Below, piece after piece: positions 37,841-46,213 of a DNA stretch of 64,000 nt. The stretch spans positions 186,001 through 250,000 of the forward strand of contig NZ_FMYO01000002.1 of assembly GCF_900096895.1 (NCBI RefSeq), given 5' to 3'. The notes under the pieces are model-generated. The model searched no databases. It was given only the letters and a program-made list of their open reading frames with translations, and was not told the origin of the DNA. Position numbers and translations under genes: made by a program. The DNA comes from Acinetobacter kookii (GTDB lineage Bacteria; Pseudomonadota; Gammaproteobacteria; Pseudomonadales; Moraxellaceae). Each line of letters opens with the position of its first letter. The stretch's first letter is position 1.

Positions 37841-37870
37841 TCAGCCCGTTTATGATGGGCTGATTTTTTC
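37841..37870 (+). terminator. Terminator after ubiB
   Basis: TCAGCCC, a 9-nt loop, then GGGCTGA followed by TTTTTT, 22 bp past the ubiB stop. Confidence 0.85.
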
Positions 37871-38020
37871 ATAATATCTAAAGTGATTATTCAATTATTA
37901 TTTATAATGATTTGTTGCATTTAGTTCAATTTAGATGTTTTTTTCACTTATTTTTTAACCATTTTTTTGTTATAAAGTTAAGCATCACTCATAACTAAAA
38001 CTTAGGCTTTAGGGAATACT

Positions 38021-39484
38021 ATGTTCAATCAGACTTTTAAACTAACAACATTAGCAATTGCAACTTCATTATTAGCGGCTTGTGGTGGGGGCGGTGGTGG
38101 TGGGAGTTCTGAAGCACCTTTTGCGCCGAAAACTATTTCTGGTACAGCTGTGGATTTTTATGTAGCTGGCGCAGATGTTGATTTTACTAACCCTGCTTGT
38201 CAAGAAGCCTATCCAGATCTGAAAACAGATGAAAACGGTAAATTTACTTTCAACACAACAGAAAACTGTCAGGAAACGGGTTTCATTATCACTGGCGGTA
38301 TTGATACGGTTACCAAACTTCCATTTGATGGTCAATTGAAAGTTAAAGAAATCAATTATCAAGCTAATTCAACTAATGAAATTGTGGCGAGCCCACTTAC
38401 CACCTTACAAGCTGAATTACCCGATGCAGAATTTAAAGCCATTCTTACAAATTTGGGTTTTGCTAACGATAAAAACGGACAGGGAATTACAGATATAACG
38501 ACATTTGATCCAATTACCGAAGGATCGAATCAACAAAAAGCCGCTGTATTTATCTTGCAACAAATCTTAACTCAGCTTGAGAATGCCGGTTTAACTACAA
38601 CTGAAGCAGCTAAGTCCGTTCAAACCACCATCGCGACAACTCCTCTACTGACTGGTTCAGGCGTAGACTCTGCTGTTATTACAACTATCTTTAATAATGC
38701 AGCAACTTCTTCACCTAGTCTTCAAGCAGAAATTCAAGCTAATCAAACCAAAGTAGAAAATGTAACAACCACTATTAATACCAGTTTGACTACAGCAGGC
38801 TCTTCTACTCTAGAACAATACTTAGCAGGCAATCCTACGATTGTGAGTGAAATTCAAGAGCAAGTTACTCCTGCCCTGTATAACAACTTTGAAATAGCAG
38901 GCTATAACATTACAAGTATTATCAATTCCGATAATACTCAACGTCTGGCGATTAATAAGACTTCAATTGATTCATTAGCACAAGTGAAATTCAATTTAAA
39001 TAAAGCAGCTACAGGTACCGATTCTATTAAATTAGGCTTCCAGGCTACTGCTGCAATTGGTCAAAATGGCCAGCCTGAAACCTTGACCGCGTATATTAGC
39101 GAGGTAAATGTTTCGTTTGATAATACTACTGCTATTAACAAAATCATTATCCCTGCAGGCACTATTATTGAAATTGAAACTACGCTAGCAAATGCACCGA
39201 AAGGCTCATTTGAAGTTGCGGAAGATACAGAATTCCTAGGTGATTCAATTGCCCTAACAGATCTGGTCGCAGCTTTCCCGATTTTAAGTCAGCCGTATAA
39301 TAATTATAAAAACTTGATCGTCTCAAGCAACCAGGTAAACGCTGAGGTATCTGTTTTTGTAGCTCCAACTACTTATCCAGTCTCTGCAACCTTAGGGTTG
39401 AACCTGGGTACATTTGGTCTTCCAAATAAAGCTGCAACTGTCTTTAGTGGATTTACTTCTACAGGCTACTTTGTCATCCAATAA
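38021..39484 (+). CDS. Uncharacterised large lipoprotein
   Basis: This 487-residue protein starts with a lipoprotein signal, LLAAC, making Cys21 the acylated residue. A run of seven glycines and serines follows as a flexible linker. The mature part has carboxypeptidase-like or transthyretin-like features early (ISGTAVDFYVAGADVDF, KTDENGKFTF). The middle is Thr/Ala/Asn-rich and helical (about 130-290), and the C-terminal half is beta-rich with no known motif. AGGG six bases before the ATG supports the start. It lacks Asp at +2, so outer-membrane sorting is likely. It is followed by a terminator and then a probable outer-membrane barrel gene. Function unknown. Confidence 0.75.
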   Translation: MFNQTFKLTTLAIATSLLAACGGGGGGGSSEAPFAPKTISGTAVDFYVAGADVDFTNPACQEAYPDLKTDENGKFTFNTTENCQETGFIITGGIDTVTKLPFDGQLKVKEINYQANSTNEIVASPLTTLQAELPDAEFKAILTNLGFANDKNGQGITDITTFDPITEGSNQQKAAVFILQQILTQLENAGLTTTEAAKSVQTTIATTPLLTGSGVDSAVITTIFNNAATSSPSLQAEIQANQTKVENVTTTINTSLTTAGSSTLEQYLAGNPTIVSEIQEQVTPALYNNFEIAGYNITSIINSDNTQRLAINKTSIDSLAQVKFNLNKAATGTDSIKLGFQATAAIGQNGQPETLTAYISEVNVSFDNTTAINKIIIPAGTIIEIETTLANAPKGSFEVAEDTEFLGDSIALTDLVAAFPILSQPYNNYKNLIVSSNQVNAEVSVFVAPTTYPVSATLGLNLGTFGLPNKAATVFSGFTSTGYFVIQ

Positions 39485-39494
39485 TCATAATTAA

Positions 39495-39521
39495 AAAAGC
39501 CAGTGATCATCACTGGCTTTT
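39495..39521 (+). terminator. Terminator after the lipoprotein gene
   Basis: AAAAGCCAGTGA, loop TCA, then TCACTGGCTTTT is a perfect 12-bp stem, 11 bp past the stop. It separates the lipoprotein from the next gene. Confidence 0.85.
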
Positions 39522-39548
39522 CTCTCACTTCCTATTGGGTAATTCAAG

Positions 39549-40649
39549 TTGAAAAATCAATCATTACTTTTTATTTCTGCAGCATTCATTATTTCTCATA
39601 CTTATGCCGCACCCGATGATTTGTTTTTACAAGCCACGCCTGCTAAAAATAAGCTTACGACCAATGCAAGCCTTGATTTGGTTAACGATACTGTCGACTT
39701 TTTAGATTTACGAGAAAGCGAAGGTGTTCAAGGAGACGCAGGAGATTATATCGGTGCGCATATAAGTGCCCAATATCAATTTCATCCTGAATGGTCTATC
39801 AGTGCTAGCTATTGGCGTCGAGAAATTGAGTTTAGAAAAGATACCAATACGTTAGATTCTGGAGCCTTAGGTATTACCTACTTTCCGGAAAGTCTTTCGA
39901 CTGATCGATCTAATCTTGCTTTTAAACTGTCTTTCTGGGGCAACCAAGCGGATGAATTAGCAAAAACCTCCCCTACCAATGTGAATGGCCGTACAATTAA
40001 TGAGGTCGTTGTTTCCAATCCTCGTGACACTCAAATTCAGCTAGATACTATTTATACCCATAAAATTGACTTTATGAATCAAGTGAATTTATTTGGTTCT
40101 TTAGGATATAGCAAAGTCAAAGTGGATGAATTGGACTTGATGGTTCATTTGACCGGCAATGGACGCGATTGTAAGGCCAATATCAATATTGACTCGAACA
40201 ATCAATTAACCGGAACACCCAGTGGTCGCTGCCTGATTGACGGTCTAATCGTACGGGATATTGATATTGCAAACTATGCTGATCGATTTGATCTTGATGT
40301 CCAAAAAGATCTTAACTATGATGCTTATTATGCAGGCTTGGGCGGTTCATGGAACTGGCGCTATAAACAATTTGAAAGCCAGCTTGCCTATCACTACCAA
40401 CGCCTGTGGCGCGACAATATTGATGACCGTGTTGCTAATTTTGGCAATCAGGCGATTAAAGACAATCATACCATTGGGGCCAAGTTCAGTTATGACTTTA
40501 CCCCTAAATTGACAGCTTACCTACAAGGTCAGATTTTCCAAAATAACTTAATTGGCTATGTACCCTTCTTATATAATGGGGTCACTGCTTCCCGTTTAGA
40601 CAAACGCTATGGATTGGCTTCTATTGGCATTCAATACCGCGCCTTCTAA
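39549..40649 (+). CDS. Probable outer-membrane beta-barrel protein
   Basis: This 366-residue exported protein has a signal peptide ending HTYA|APDD and starts at TTG. The body shows alternating beta-strand patterns with aromatic ends, such as YIGAHISAQYQFHPEWSIS and ASYWRREIEF. It ends in an aromatic-rich strand, GLASIGIQYRAF, whose terminal Phe is the usual signal for the BAM machinery. Two cysteines (in GRDCKAN and GRCLID) could form a loop disulfide. No named porin family is evident. It starts only 28 bp past the terminator of the lipoprotein gene, so read-through could couple the two. Confidence 0.72.
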   Translation: MKNQSLLFISAAFIISHTYAAPDDLFLQATPAKNKLTTNASLDLVNDTVDFLDLRESEGVQGDAGDYIGAHISAQYQFHPEWSISASYWRREIEFRKDTNTLDSGALGITYFPESLSTDRSNLAFKLSFWGNQADELAKTSPTNVNGRTINEVVVSNPRDTQIQLDTIYTHKIDFMNQVNLFGSLGYSKVKVDELDLMVHLTGNGRDCKANINIDSNNQLTGTPSGRCLIDGLIVRDIDIANYADRFDLDVQKDLNYDAYYAGLGGSWNWRYKQFESQLAYHYQRLWRDNIDDRVANFGNQAIKDNHTIGAKFSYDFTPKLTAYLQGQIFQNNLIGYVPFLYNGVTASRLDKRYGLASIGIQYRAF

Positions 40650-40654
40650 GCCTC

Positions 40655-40684
40655 AAAAAAAGCCTGAGCCCTTCAGGCTTTTTT
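40655..40684 (+). terminator. Terminator after the barrel gene
   Basis: AAAAAAGCCTGA, loop GCCCT, then TCAGGCTTTTTT is a perfect 12-bp stem five bases past the stop. Confidence 0.85.
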
Positions 40685-40788
40685 ATTGCCTATATGACTC
40701 CAAAGTCACCTTTGGACACTTCTCGCCATTGGGATCACTTGGTTTTCGCTTAAAATGAGTAGACATTTGTATATTTTAATGAGAAGCC

Positions 40789-41868
40789 ATGACGCAAATC
40801 TTGCATAAACGCCCTGCTTCATTAAATATCCGTGCTGGCAAATTGGTACGTCAACTGATTGAAAAAGAAGGCTTGCAGGCAAATTTTGTCGATATTGTTC
40901 CCGGTGCTGCAGGTGGTCCCAAAGGCATAGGCATTCAAGGCCTCGATCAAGCCATTTTTGGCAATTTCCTGGCACAAGCACCACAGCGCAGAACCCTGAT
41001 TGGCTCATCCATTGGCAGCTGGCGTTTTGCCAGTATTACGGCCTGGGGCGCAAAAGAAGGGACGGAGCGCCTTGCAGAGCTTTATACCAACCTGTATTTC
41101 CATAAAAAAATGTCTCGTCAGGAAGTCGGTAAGATTTGTCGCGACATGCTGCTCAATCTGGTGCAAGGCAAAGAACAGCAACTGGTTGAGCATCCCGACT
41201 ATCACCTGACCGTCATCTCGGTCAAAGCCCAGCACATTTTCCAGAGTGACAAATCCCTGCCGTTAATGGCATCGGTGGCCGGAATCATCAGCAGCAATGC
41301 TTTGGCACGCAAACACAACCGTCTGTTTATGCAACGGGTGATCAGCCAGCCGGAGATGGGAACACAATTTAAAGTCAATGATGAATTTACCACGCATTAT
41401 CAGCCCCTAAATCTCAGCAATGTTACCTCCTGGCTAATGGCTTCCGCTTCTATTCCCGGCGTGATGGCAGCCATCCGCGATATTCCCGATGCCCCGAAAG
41501 GCAGTTACCGTGATGGAGGGTTAATTGACTATCACCTTGACCTGCCGTTTCAGAGCCAAGGCATTGTGCTGTATCCGCATTTTAGCGACAGCATTACTCC
41601 GGGCTGGTTTGACAAGATGTTGAAAAAACGCAAGGCCAATCCGGAAAATCAGGCACGCACCTTATTGCTTTCCCCTTCTGCCGAGTATTTAGCGTCCCTA
41701 CCGCTCGGTCGCTTGCCGGATCGTAAAGATTTCACTTTAAAAGGGCTGGACCAGAAACAGCGAATTCAGATGTGGAATCAGTCGGTAGCAGAAAGCCAGC
41801 GCTTGGGAGACGAGTTTTTGGAAATGGTGGAGAAACAGAATTTTCCGCAGTTTATGCAGGACTTATAA
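40789..41868 (+). CDS. Patatin-like phospholipase family protein
   Basis: The patatin catalytic layout is visible: a Gly-rich oxyanion segment, GAAGGPKGIG (39-48); the nucleophile elbow GSSIG (72-76, Ser74); the helper motif ASASIP (218-223); and the catalytic Asp in DGG (Asp242). Patatins are Ser-Asp acyl hydrolases acting on lipids. With 359 residues and no signal peptide, it is probably cytoplasmic or peripheral on the inner membrane. The family name PNPLA fits, but its substrate is unknown. GAGAAG lies shortly before the ATG. It is a single gene between terminators and a 248-bp gap. Confidence 0.82.
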   Translation: MTQILHKRPASLNIRAGKLVRQLIEKEGLQANFVDIVPGAAGGPKGIGIQGLDQAIFGNFLAQAPQRRTLIGSSIGSWRFASITAWGAKEGTERLAELYTNLYFHKKMSRQEVGKICRDMLLNLVQGKEQQLVEHPDYHLTVISVKAQHIFQSDKSLPLMASVAGIISSNALARKHNRLFMQRVISQPEMGTQFKVNDEFTTHYQPLNLSNVTSWLMASASIPGVMAAIRDIPDAPKGSYRDGGLIDYHLDLPFQSQGIVLYPHFSDSITPGWFDKMLKKRKANPENQARTLLLSPSAEYLASLPLGRLPDRKDFTLKGLDQKQRIQMWNQSVAESQRLGDEFLEMVEKQNFPQFMQDL

Positions 41869-42116
41869 AATCAAGTAGAGGAAAAGCGATAGATGATGAG
41901 GCTTCACTTGGTGCTTGATGAATGAAGCAGCTGATTTTCCTAGGGTTGGCATATTATAAAACTCTTGGTGAATAAAGCACATGAACCTTTTCAGTCAGAA
42001 ATCAAAAGGTTCATGCGTATATTTTTTTCTCAAACAGCCGCTAATCACGTACACTATACAGCTGCGATTTTTTATTCGCTGTTTTCCATTTTGAACATAT
42101 TTTTGGTGAAATTCTC

Positions 42117-42899
42117 ATGAACAACGCGCAATGGCTCGATGAAGTAAAATTTAACGAACAAGGTCTGATCCCTGCCATTGCCCAGCATCATCAAAGCGGC
42201 CGTGTGCTAATGGTGGCCTGGATGAACCGTGAGGCTTTGGCGCTCACTGCCGAGAAAAATCAGGCGGTATATTTCTCCCGTTCACGCAACAAGTTATGGC
42301 ACAAAGGTGAAGAATCCGGTCATTTCCAGACTGTGCATGAAATCCGTCTGGACTGTGATGCCGACGTGATTATTTTGCAGATTGAACAGCATGGCGGTAT
42401 TGCCTGCCACACCGGTCGTGAATCGTGTTTCTATCGTAAATTGACTGCAAATGGCTGGGAAATTGTCGATGCACAGTTAAAAGATCCAAGCCAGATTTAT
42501 GCTGAAAAATCAACCAACCCGCATACCCTGGCCATGAATGCCTCGACTGCCCGTTCGGAACAGGTTGAAGTACTGGACTATTTGGGCCAGATGATGGCAG
42601 AGCGCAAGAAAGCCGACCCGGATTCATCTTATGTCGCCAAGCTGTATCACAAAGGCTTGAACAAAATTCTGGAAAAAATTGGTGAAGAAAGCGTTGAAAC
42701 CATTATCGCAGCCAAAGACTTTAAGTCTGAAGCCAATGCAGACAATAAAAACGACCTGATCTACGAAGTTGCCGATTTGTGGTTCCACACCATTGTGATG
42801 CTGGGTTATTTTGACCTTGACCCACAACTGGTATTAAACGAGCTGGCTCGTCGCCAAGGCTTATCCGGATTGGTTGAAAAAGCCAATCGTCAGCATTAA
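42117..42899 (+). CDS. hisIE: Bifunctional phosphoribosyl-AMP cyclohydrolase / phosphoribosyl-ATP pyrophosphatase
   Basis: This fusion carries out steps 2 and 3 of histidine synthesis. The N-terminal HisI part (about 1-115) has [22 protein letters not shown] and the metal ligands in DCDADVI and [11 protein letters not shown]. The C-terminal HisE part (about 150-258) has [23 protein letters not shown] and a YEVADLWFH helix. The linker of about 35 residues is Ala/Ser-rich. No other his gene is nearby. It is followed after 15 bp by a helicase gene on the same strand, which may be co-transcribed. Confidence 0.95.
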   Translation: MNNAQWLDEVKFNEQGLIPAIAQHHQSGRVLMVAWMNREALALTAEKNQAVYFSRSRNKLWHKGEESGHFQTVHEIRLDCDADVIILQIEQHGGIACHTGRESCFYRKLTANGWEIVDAQLKDPSQIYAEKSTNPHTLAMNASTARSEQVEVLDYLGQMMAERKKADPDSSYVAKLYHKGLNKILEKIGEESVETIIAAKDFKSEANADNKNDLIYEVADLWFHTIVMLGYFDLDPQLVLNELARRQGLSGLVEKANRQH

Positions 42900-42914
42900 T
42901 TCAGTCTTTTTACC

Positions 42915-44420
42915 GTGTTAGTAGCTAAAAAGCCCAATCCCACCTATGAGCAAGCACTTGCCATAGATAATGCGCGTCTGGGCAATTCCTTCAAGGTGAT
43001 TGCCTATGCTGGCACAGGTAAAACCACCACCCTGCAAATGATCAGTGATGCCATGCCCGAGCGCCGTGGCATGTATCTGGCGTTTAACAAGGCCATTGCA
43101 GCAGAAGCACAAAGCAAGTTTCATCGCAACATCGACTGCCGAACCTTTCACTCGCTGGCTTTTCGCAGTGTGCCACGCGGCGTCACCGACAAACTTCGCC
43201 TGCCACGTTTAAGTCCGAGTTTTATCGCCAAGGAATATCGGCTGCAACCGATTACCCTGCGCCGGATGATGGGCGGCCGTTATGAAAAATATGTCATGAT
43301 GCCGTCGCGTCTTGCCAGTCTGGTGGCCAATGCGGTCAGCTATTTCTGCTCGACCAGTTCGCAATATCCGGCACCGCGACACCTTCAGGCACCGAGCTGG
43401 TTACATCCAGATGATATTGAAGAATTACAGAAACATTTATATCCCGCCATTGAACGGCGCTGGCTGGAATCGATTGATCCCAATCATCAGGCCGGTATTG
43501 GGCATGATATTTATCTGAAACTCTGGGCGCTGTCTGAACCCAATATTCCAGCAGACTATGTACTGTTTGATGAAGCACAAGATGCCGATCCATTGATGCT
43601 CGGAATTTTGCTGCGTCAAAGAAATACCCAGGTGATTTATGTCGGCGATGCCCATCAACAGATTTATGCCTGGCGTGGTGCGGTCAATGCCATGCAACAG
43701 CTGCCGCTGCCGGAATCGCGCCTGACCACCTCGTTCCGTTTTGGTGAAGAAATTGCCTTGAATGCCAACGCCATTTTGGGTGCATTAAATGAAACCGTGC
43801 CCTTGCTTGGCAATCCGCAGCTGAATTCTAAAGTGGTGAATAAACCGCATACCAAACAGCGCGATGCAATTTTGTGCCGTACCAATGCCCGTGCCATGGA
43901 ACTGCTGCTGTCCGGACTGGTGCATGGCGACAAGGTCAGCTTGCAGGCCGATCATGTCAAATTAAACCGTTTTGTCGATGCCGCCAGCATGCTGAAACAG
44001 GGTCGCCGCGTGACTGATGTGCCGGAACTGGCCTGGTTTAATTCATGGCACGATGTACATGAATACTGTGAAACCAATGATGGCAGTGACATCAAACCCT
44101 TGGTGAAACTGGTGGATGATCACGGAACCGATCCCCTCAAAAGAGCCTTGGCCAAAATCACCCCGATTGAACAGGCTGACTACATTATTTCGACCGCACA
44201 TAAAGCCAAAGGACTGGAATGGGATCGTGTGCATATCGAAGATGACTATCAATTTAAGGTCAATGAAAAAGACCATAAAATTAGTGACGAAGAGTTAAGA
44301 TTGCTTTACGTGGCCTGTACACGTGCTAAAGTGAGTTTAAATATTCACCACATTTACGATCTGGTACAACAGCTGAAAAAGCAGATGCCGGTATCGCTGC
44401 GTAAAGCTGTGGGAGAATAA
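42915..44420 (+). CDS. UvrD/Rep-type SF1 helicase, FBH1-like
   Basis: This compact 501-residue superfamily 1A helicase has Walker A AYAGTGKTTTL (31-40), motif II LFDEAQDADP (217-226), motif III GDAHQQIYAWRG (244-255), TAHKAKGLEWD (427-437) and YVACTRAK (465-472). The short size and the HKAKGLEW form resemble the helicase core of FBH1, which disrupts RecA/Rad51 filaments, more than full UvrD (about 720 residues). The start is a GTG 15 bp after hisIE with no clear ribosome site, so translational coupling is likely. The next gene, a RecF-like ATP-binding protein, is 30 bp downstream. Confidence 0.85.
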   Translation: MLVAKKPNPTYEQALAIDNARLGNSFKVIAYAGTGKTTTLQMISDAMPERRGMYLAFNKAIAAEAQSKFHRNIDCRTFHSLAFRSVPRGVTDKLRLPRLSPSFIAKEYRLQPITLRRMMGGRYEKYVMMPSRLASLVANAVSYFCSTSSQYPAPRHLQAPSWLHPDDIEELQKHLYPAIERRWLESIDPNHQAGIGHDIYLKLWALSEPNIPADYVLFDEAQDADPLMLGILLRQRNTQVIYVGDAHQQIYAWRGAVNAMQQLPLPESRLTTSFRFGEEIALNANAILGALNETVPLLGNPQLNSKVVNKPHTKQRDAILCRTNARAMELLLSGLVHGDKVSLQADHVKLNRFVDAASMLKQGRRVTDVPELAWFNSWHDVHEYCETNDGSDIKPLVKLVDDHGTDPLKRALAKITPIEQADYIISTAHKAKGLEWDRVHIEDDYQFKVNEKDHKISDEELRLLYVACTRAKVSLNIHHIYDLVQQLKKQMPVSLRKAVGE

Positions 44421-44450
44421 TTTTCGCTTCGGATGCAAGGCAGGTGTTTT

Positions 44451-45818
44451 ATGAAAATTGACTCCATTCAACTCAAACACGCGCTTCATTTTGCCGATCT
44501 CAAGCTGAACTTTAATGACAAGCCCATCACCCTGATTCTGGGCGATCAAAGCTCCGGCAAGACCGGCATTTTAAAATTTACCTATCAGGCACTGACCTGG
44601 TTTGCAGCCCGCTATAAAGACCTGCGTTCTGCCGGTGTGGTGATGCTGGATCAGGACATCATGTTTACCCGCCTGCAGTCCAAAATTGATATTCGGGTTC
44701 ATATTCCTCCCGATATCGGGACTTTAAATGCCGCTAGCGAAGCTGGCGACAAGACCCTGACAACCTGTGACTGGCAAATTTATAAAACTTTAAACAGTCA
44801 TGGCATTGGCACCAGCAAAGCCGAAACCCAGCAATTAGACAATCTGGTGGAGCTCTATCATAACGCGCTGAAGCACGATCAACAGCAAGGCTTGCCCCTG
44901 ATTGCCTATTACCCGGCAGAACGCTTTGTCCATGAAATGAATATTCAGAGCAAAAATAATCCGGTGGTGTTTCAGACTTCACATGCCTATGAAATTTCCA
45001 CCATTCCCTATACCACCTTTAGCCGTTTCTTTGAGTGGTTTCGTGAAATCAGCGATATTGAAAATGCCCAGATTGCGCAGCTGTTTCAGCAGCTCATTAC
45101 CAATTCGTCCATCCAGAAAAATAAAGACAAAGATTTTTTACAGCACTTGGTCAATGCCCAGAAGCAAATGAATGCGCCAAGTCTGGATGCCTTAAAACAG
45201 GCTCTCAGCACCGTTCTTCCCAATTTTGAAGATATTTATGTGCAGTATCAGCCCAAATTGCAGCTGATGGTGAGTTATGCGGGAAAAAGCATGCTTTATC
45301 AGCAACTTTCCAATAGTGTTAAAAACTGGATCGCCCTGGTGGGCGATATTGTACGGCGTTTGTGCCTGCTCAATCCCAAAAGTTTATATCCCTGTCTGGA
45401 AGGCGATGGCATTTTGCTGATTGACGCGATTGATCACCAGCTCGATCAAAATACTTCGCAAGTGATTTTACAGCGCCTGCATCAGGCGTTTCCGCGCCTG
45501 CAAATTGTTGCCACCGGCAACCGCATGGAATTACTGGAACATGCAGCCGAATATCAGTGTTTAAAACTGGAACATAAGCAGCTGTTTGATATGCAATTGC
45601 AACCGCTCAAGGAAGAATTTGATTCAATTTATGAAAATCTTGTGTTTAATGAGGAAGTGATTGAAGCCGATGCCTTAAATGAGCCTGCATCAGAAAGTAT
45701 TACCCCGCAAAGCCTGCTAGAGCAGATCCAGCAGCATTTAACGCCAGAACAACAAGCAGAATTATTGCACTTAATCCAACAACCGGATGACACCTCTTCC
45801 TCTCATCCTATTTCCTGA
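44451..45818 (+). CDS. COG3950-like (RecF-type) ATP-binding protein with degenerate ATPase motifs
   Basis: This 455-residue protein has the layout of COG3950-type ABC/RecF ATPases: Walker A GDQSSGKT (31-38), YYPAERFV (153-160), FFEWFREISDIENA (193-206) and GDIVRRLCLLNP (298-309). Three key sites are altered. The ABC signature LSDG/LSGG is LSNS (286-289), Walker B IDEID is IDAID with Ala326 in place of the catalytic Glu, and the H-loop THS is TGN (355-357). It may bind ATP but hydrolyse poorly. An acidic Gln-rich tail (about 405-450) follows. I start at the ATG at 44451, with AGG upstream; the frame opens at 44433. It pairs with the helicase gene. Confidence 0.7.
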   Translation: MKIDSIQLKHALHFADLKLNFNDKPITLILGDQSSGKTGILKFTYQALTWFAARYKDLRSAGVVMLDQDIMFTRLQSKIDIRVHIPPDIGTLNAASEAGDKTLTTCDWQIYKTLNSHGIGTSKAETQQLDNLVELYHNALKHDQQQGLPLIAYYPAERFVHEMNIQSKNNPVVFQTSHAYEISTIPYTTFSRFFEWFREISDIENAQIAQLFQQLITNSSIQKNKDKDFLQHLVNAQKQMNAPSLDALKQALSTVLPNFEDIYVQYQPKLQLMVSYAGKSMLYQQLSNSVKNWIALVGDIVRRLCLLNPKSLYPCLEGDGILLIDAIDHQLDQNTSQVILQRLHQAFPRLQIVATGNRMELLEHAAEYQCLKLEHKQLFDMQLQPLKEEFDSIYENLVFNEEVIEADALNEPASESITPQSLLEQIQQHLTPEQQAELLHLIQQPDDTSSSHPIS

Positions 45819-46213
45819 CACAAAAGATTGAAAGGTGTTAAAAATACCCGGTATGTTTAAAAAATTCAGTTTCAGCATTGCATCTGGCTAAACACGCTAC
45901 GCCCCTCAAGCATAGAGGGGCGTATAATAAGTCAGGCAAGTATTTATGAAATGTCAACCAACCCGGGTGTGTGCGCAAAAATAATCGATGTTGTTTTACT
46001 CATGCAATAAGATCATGTATATTTAAAGTTTAATAGTAAAATCCGATTCTACTATGACTTTTTTTACAGGTTGCGCAACACAGCTTGTTTTTCATTTTTT
46101 AACTCAAACCGGCTTTCAAGATTGAGAAGTTTGGATTGTTCTTTGCAGTCCTGTAATCCTTGAAAGATAAGATTCACGCTTAGGTGTTTATAGCCTAACT
46201 CACGACTTTGGAT
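45819..46213. other. Gene-free gap before mrpA with a 10-bp hairpin
   Basis: At 45898-45924, TACGCCCCTC, loop AAGCATA, then GAGGGGCGTA is a perfect stem without a T-run, so its role as a terminator is doubtful. The rest is A/T-rich and presumably contains the mrp promoter; no small gene or RNA was recognised. Confidence 0.55.

Noticed and set aside
42915-45818. Gabija-type defence system
   Set aside because: The helicase partner fits loosely, but the ATPase lacks a TOPRIM nuclease domain and has lost hydrolysis residues, and the neighbours are housekeeping genes. It is kept as an unusual pair, not as Gabija.
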